Assembly (NCBI GenBank): GCA_900313265.1
Contig: OMRN01000173.1
Coordinates: 1 to 6,403 of the forward strand
From: an uncultured Lachnospiraceae bacterium
GTDB taxonomy: Bacteria > Bacillota > Clostridia > Lachnospirales > Lachnospiraceae
Direction: 5' to 3'
DNA length: 6,403 bases
A program made the position numbers and the translations under genes. The notes below the pieces were generated by a model. The model had not been told where the DNA came from. It saw only the letters and a list, made by a program, of their open reading frames with translations, and did not search any database. Shown here one piece after another: positions 5,474 through 6,403 of this stretch (its first letter is position 1; each line of letters starts with the position of its first letter).

Positions 5474-6403
5474 TATGCTGTGATCTTCTTTGCTGAATTC
5501 TTCCTGTTTTTTCTTAATCTGCTCTTCAAAAAGCTTTCTGGCGAGTTCTTCTCTTTCCAACCGTTCCTGGATTTCTTTTAACTCCTTCTGATTTAAGTAG
5601 CGGATAAAGGCGCGGAAACCGAATACAATTGCTGCTGCCAAAAGGATAAAAAAGGCATACATGAAAAGATGGTACGGCGGAATCAGATTATAATTCTGTC
5701 TTGCCGTAAGACCGGTCGGCTCAAGAGAACTTGTCGCCGTTGCTCCGGTATAGGCATGCCCGACCCAGTCCTCATCACATTTTAAGAAATACTCGTACGA
5801 GGGATTCCTTCCTCCGACATCGTCCCATGTCACGTCAATGTTATACCATTCCCCGTCGATTTCGACCATGTTCCAGACATGATTCTGGCCAAACACGCAC
5901 ACAGACGGAATGTTCAGTTCTTTCATGATTTCGTTAAAGCTGTAGGCATAGCCGTTACAAGCGGAATTCCGCAGATACAGACAGGCAAACGCACCGCCCT
6001 TGATATACGAATACTTGTTTAATAAAACCAGATAGTCATGCACCGCCTTGACCTTTTCATAGTCCGTTTTCAGTTCCTTATTCAAATGGCGGGCAATCTG
6101 TTTTGCCCGGATTTTTGAAAGAACTGATGCGATTTTTGACGGCTTGCTCAGTTTAAATTTCACTTCATACATTCCATAGGCATCAGGTCCTTTGTAAATA
6201 TACTGGTAGTGATGCAGTTCTCCGCCGATATAGGCATCGTTTTCAAGTACTCTCGGAAACAGGTCGTTCATGACCGATTCCGACGGGCAGACGCTGCTTT
6301 TTAACTTGACAACACGCTTGTTGTCAAGAACCGCTGCCGTCATGGCACTTAGCATCTCCTCGTCGGAAGCCATTACGGTATTAATCGTCCTCCGGTGGCT
6401 GAT
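5468..6403 (-). CDS. Transglutaminase-like (cysteine protease fold) surface protein, N-terminus outside the window
   Basis: The frame is open to the window edge with no stop, so the gene probably starts upstream. The first internal ATG (6373) has its nearest GGAGG 15 nt away and would give a protein lacking a signal peptide. Numbering from that ATG, the transglutaminase-like core is about 85-200 with the triad Cys139 (NSACNGYAYSF), His165 (GQNHVWNMVEIDGEWY) and Asp180 (NIDVTWDD), followed by the usual YFLKCDE segment (about 194-201). All three catalytic residues are present, so the enzyme should be active as a peptidase, transglutaminase or related acyl-transfer enzyme; the substrate is unknown. 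A membrane helix lies at about 234-257. After it comes a Lys/Glu-rich, probably coiled-coil tail (about 261-297, EIQERLEREELARKLFEEQ). With the catalytic domain outside, that tail would be cytoplasmic, which requires an N-terminal export signal beyond the window. A separate promoter follows its stop codon, so the next gene can be expressed independently. Domain confidence is high. Confidence 0.92.
   Translation of the reverse strand: MSHRRTINTVMASDEEMLSAMTAAVLDNKRVVKLKSSVCPSESVMNDLFPRVLENDAYIGGELHHYQYIYKGPDAYGMYEVKFKLSKPSKIASVLSKIRAKQIARHLNKELKTDYEKVKAVHDYLVLLNKYSYIKGGAFACLYLRNSACNGYAYSFNEIMKELNIPSVCVFGQNHVWNMVEIDGEWYNIDVTWDDVGGRNPSYEYFLKCDEDWVGHAYTGATATSSLEPTGLTARQNYNLIPPYHLFMYAFFILLAAAIVFGFRAFIRYLNQKELKEIQERLEREELARKLFEEQIKKKQEEFSKEDHSIW

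Overview
The window is one tightly packed stretch of bacterial chromosome with every supported gene on the minus strand. Six genes are visible, two of them cut by the window edges. Moderate GC content, strong AGGAGG-type ribosome sites, frequent TTG/GTG starts, a sigma-A promoter with extended -10, and the protein set (membrane-anchored phosphodiester glycosidase, NTF2-like membrane protein, transglutaminase-like surface protein, Lon-like AAA+ ATPase) suggest a low-to-mid GC Firmicute, most likely a clostridial / Lachnospiraceae-type gut anaerobe. That placement comes from general resemblance, not from a database search.

Layout in transcription order (right to left): (1) 6403-5468, the 3' part of a transglutaminase-like protein with a C-terminal membrane segment and a charged tail. 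(2) 5467-5309, an intergenic region with a weak terminator-like hairpin and a clear promoter (TTGGCA, 17 nt, TATAAT, with TG upstream of the -10). (3) 5308-4181, a membrane-anchored phosphodiester glycosidase (NAGPA) domain protein. (4) 4179-2620, a bitopic membrane protein with a roughly 140-residue Arg/Ser-rich cytoplasmic tail and an extracytoplasmic part that looks NTF2-like. (5) 2616-1903, TcdA, the tRNA t6A dehydratase. (6) 1912-1226, a membrane-anchored thioredoxin-fold protein that has lost one of the two active-site cysteines. (7) 1190-1, an AAA+ ATPase whose ATPase module resembles that of Lon, with an unrecognised N-terminal region and its C-terminus outside the window.

Genes 3 to 7 are spaced by 1 nt, 3 nt, a 10-nt overlap and 35 nt, so they are very probably one operon driven by the promoter at 5352-5380. 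Three of the five products are predicted N-in/C-out single-pass membrane proteins, and the gene upstream of the operon is also envelope-related. This points to a cell-surface or wall-associated theme, with a tRNA-modification enzyme and a Lon-like ATPase co-transcribed. Nothing here looks mobile: there are no insertion sequences, CRISPR arrays, tRNAs or rRNAs. I do not see a proven new system. The best leads are the Arg/Ser-rich tail, the SxxC thioredoxin relic, and the Lon-like ATPase with its Asn-substituted Walker B and unknown N-terminus.
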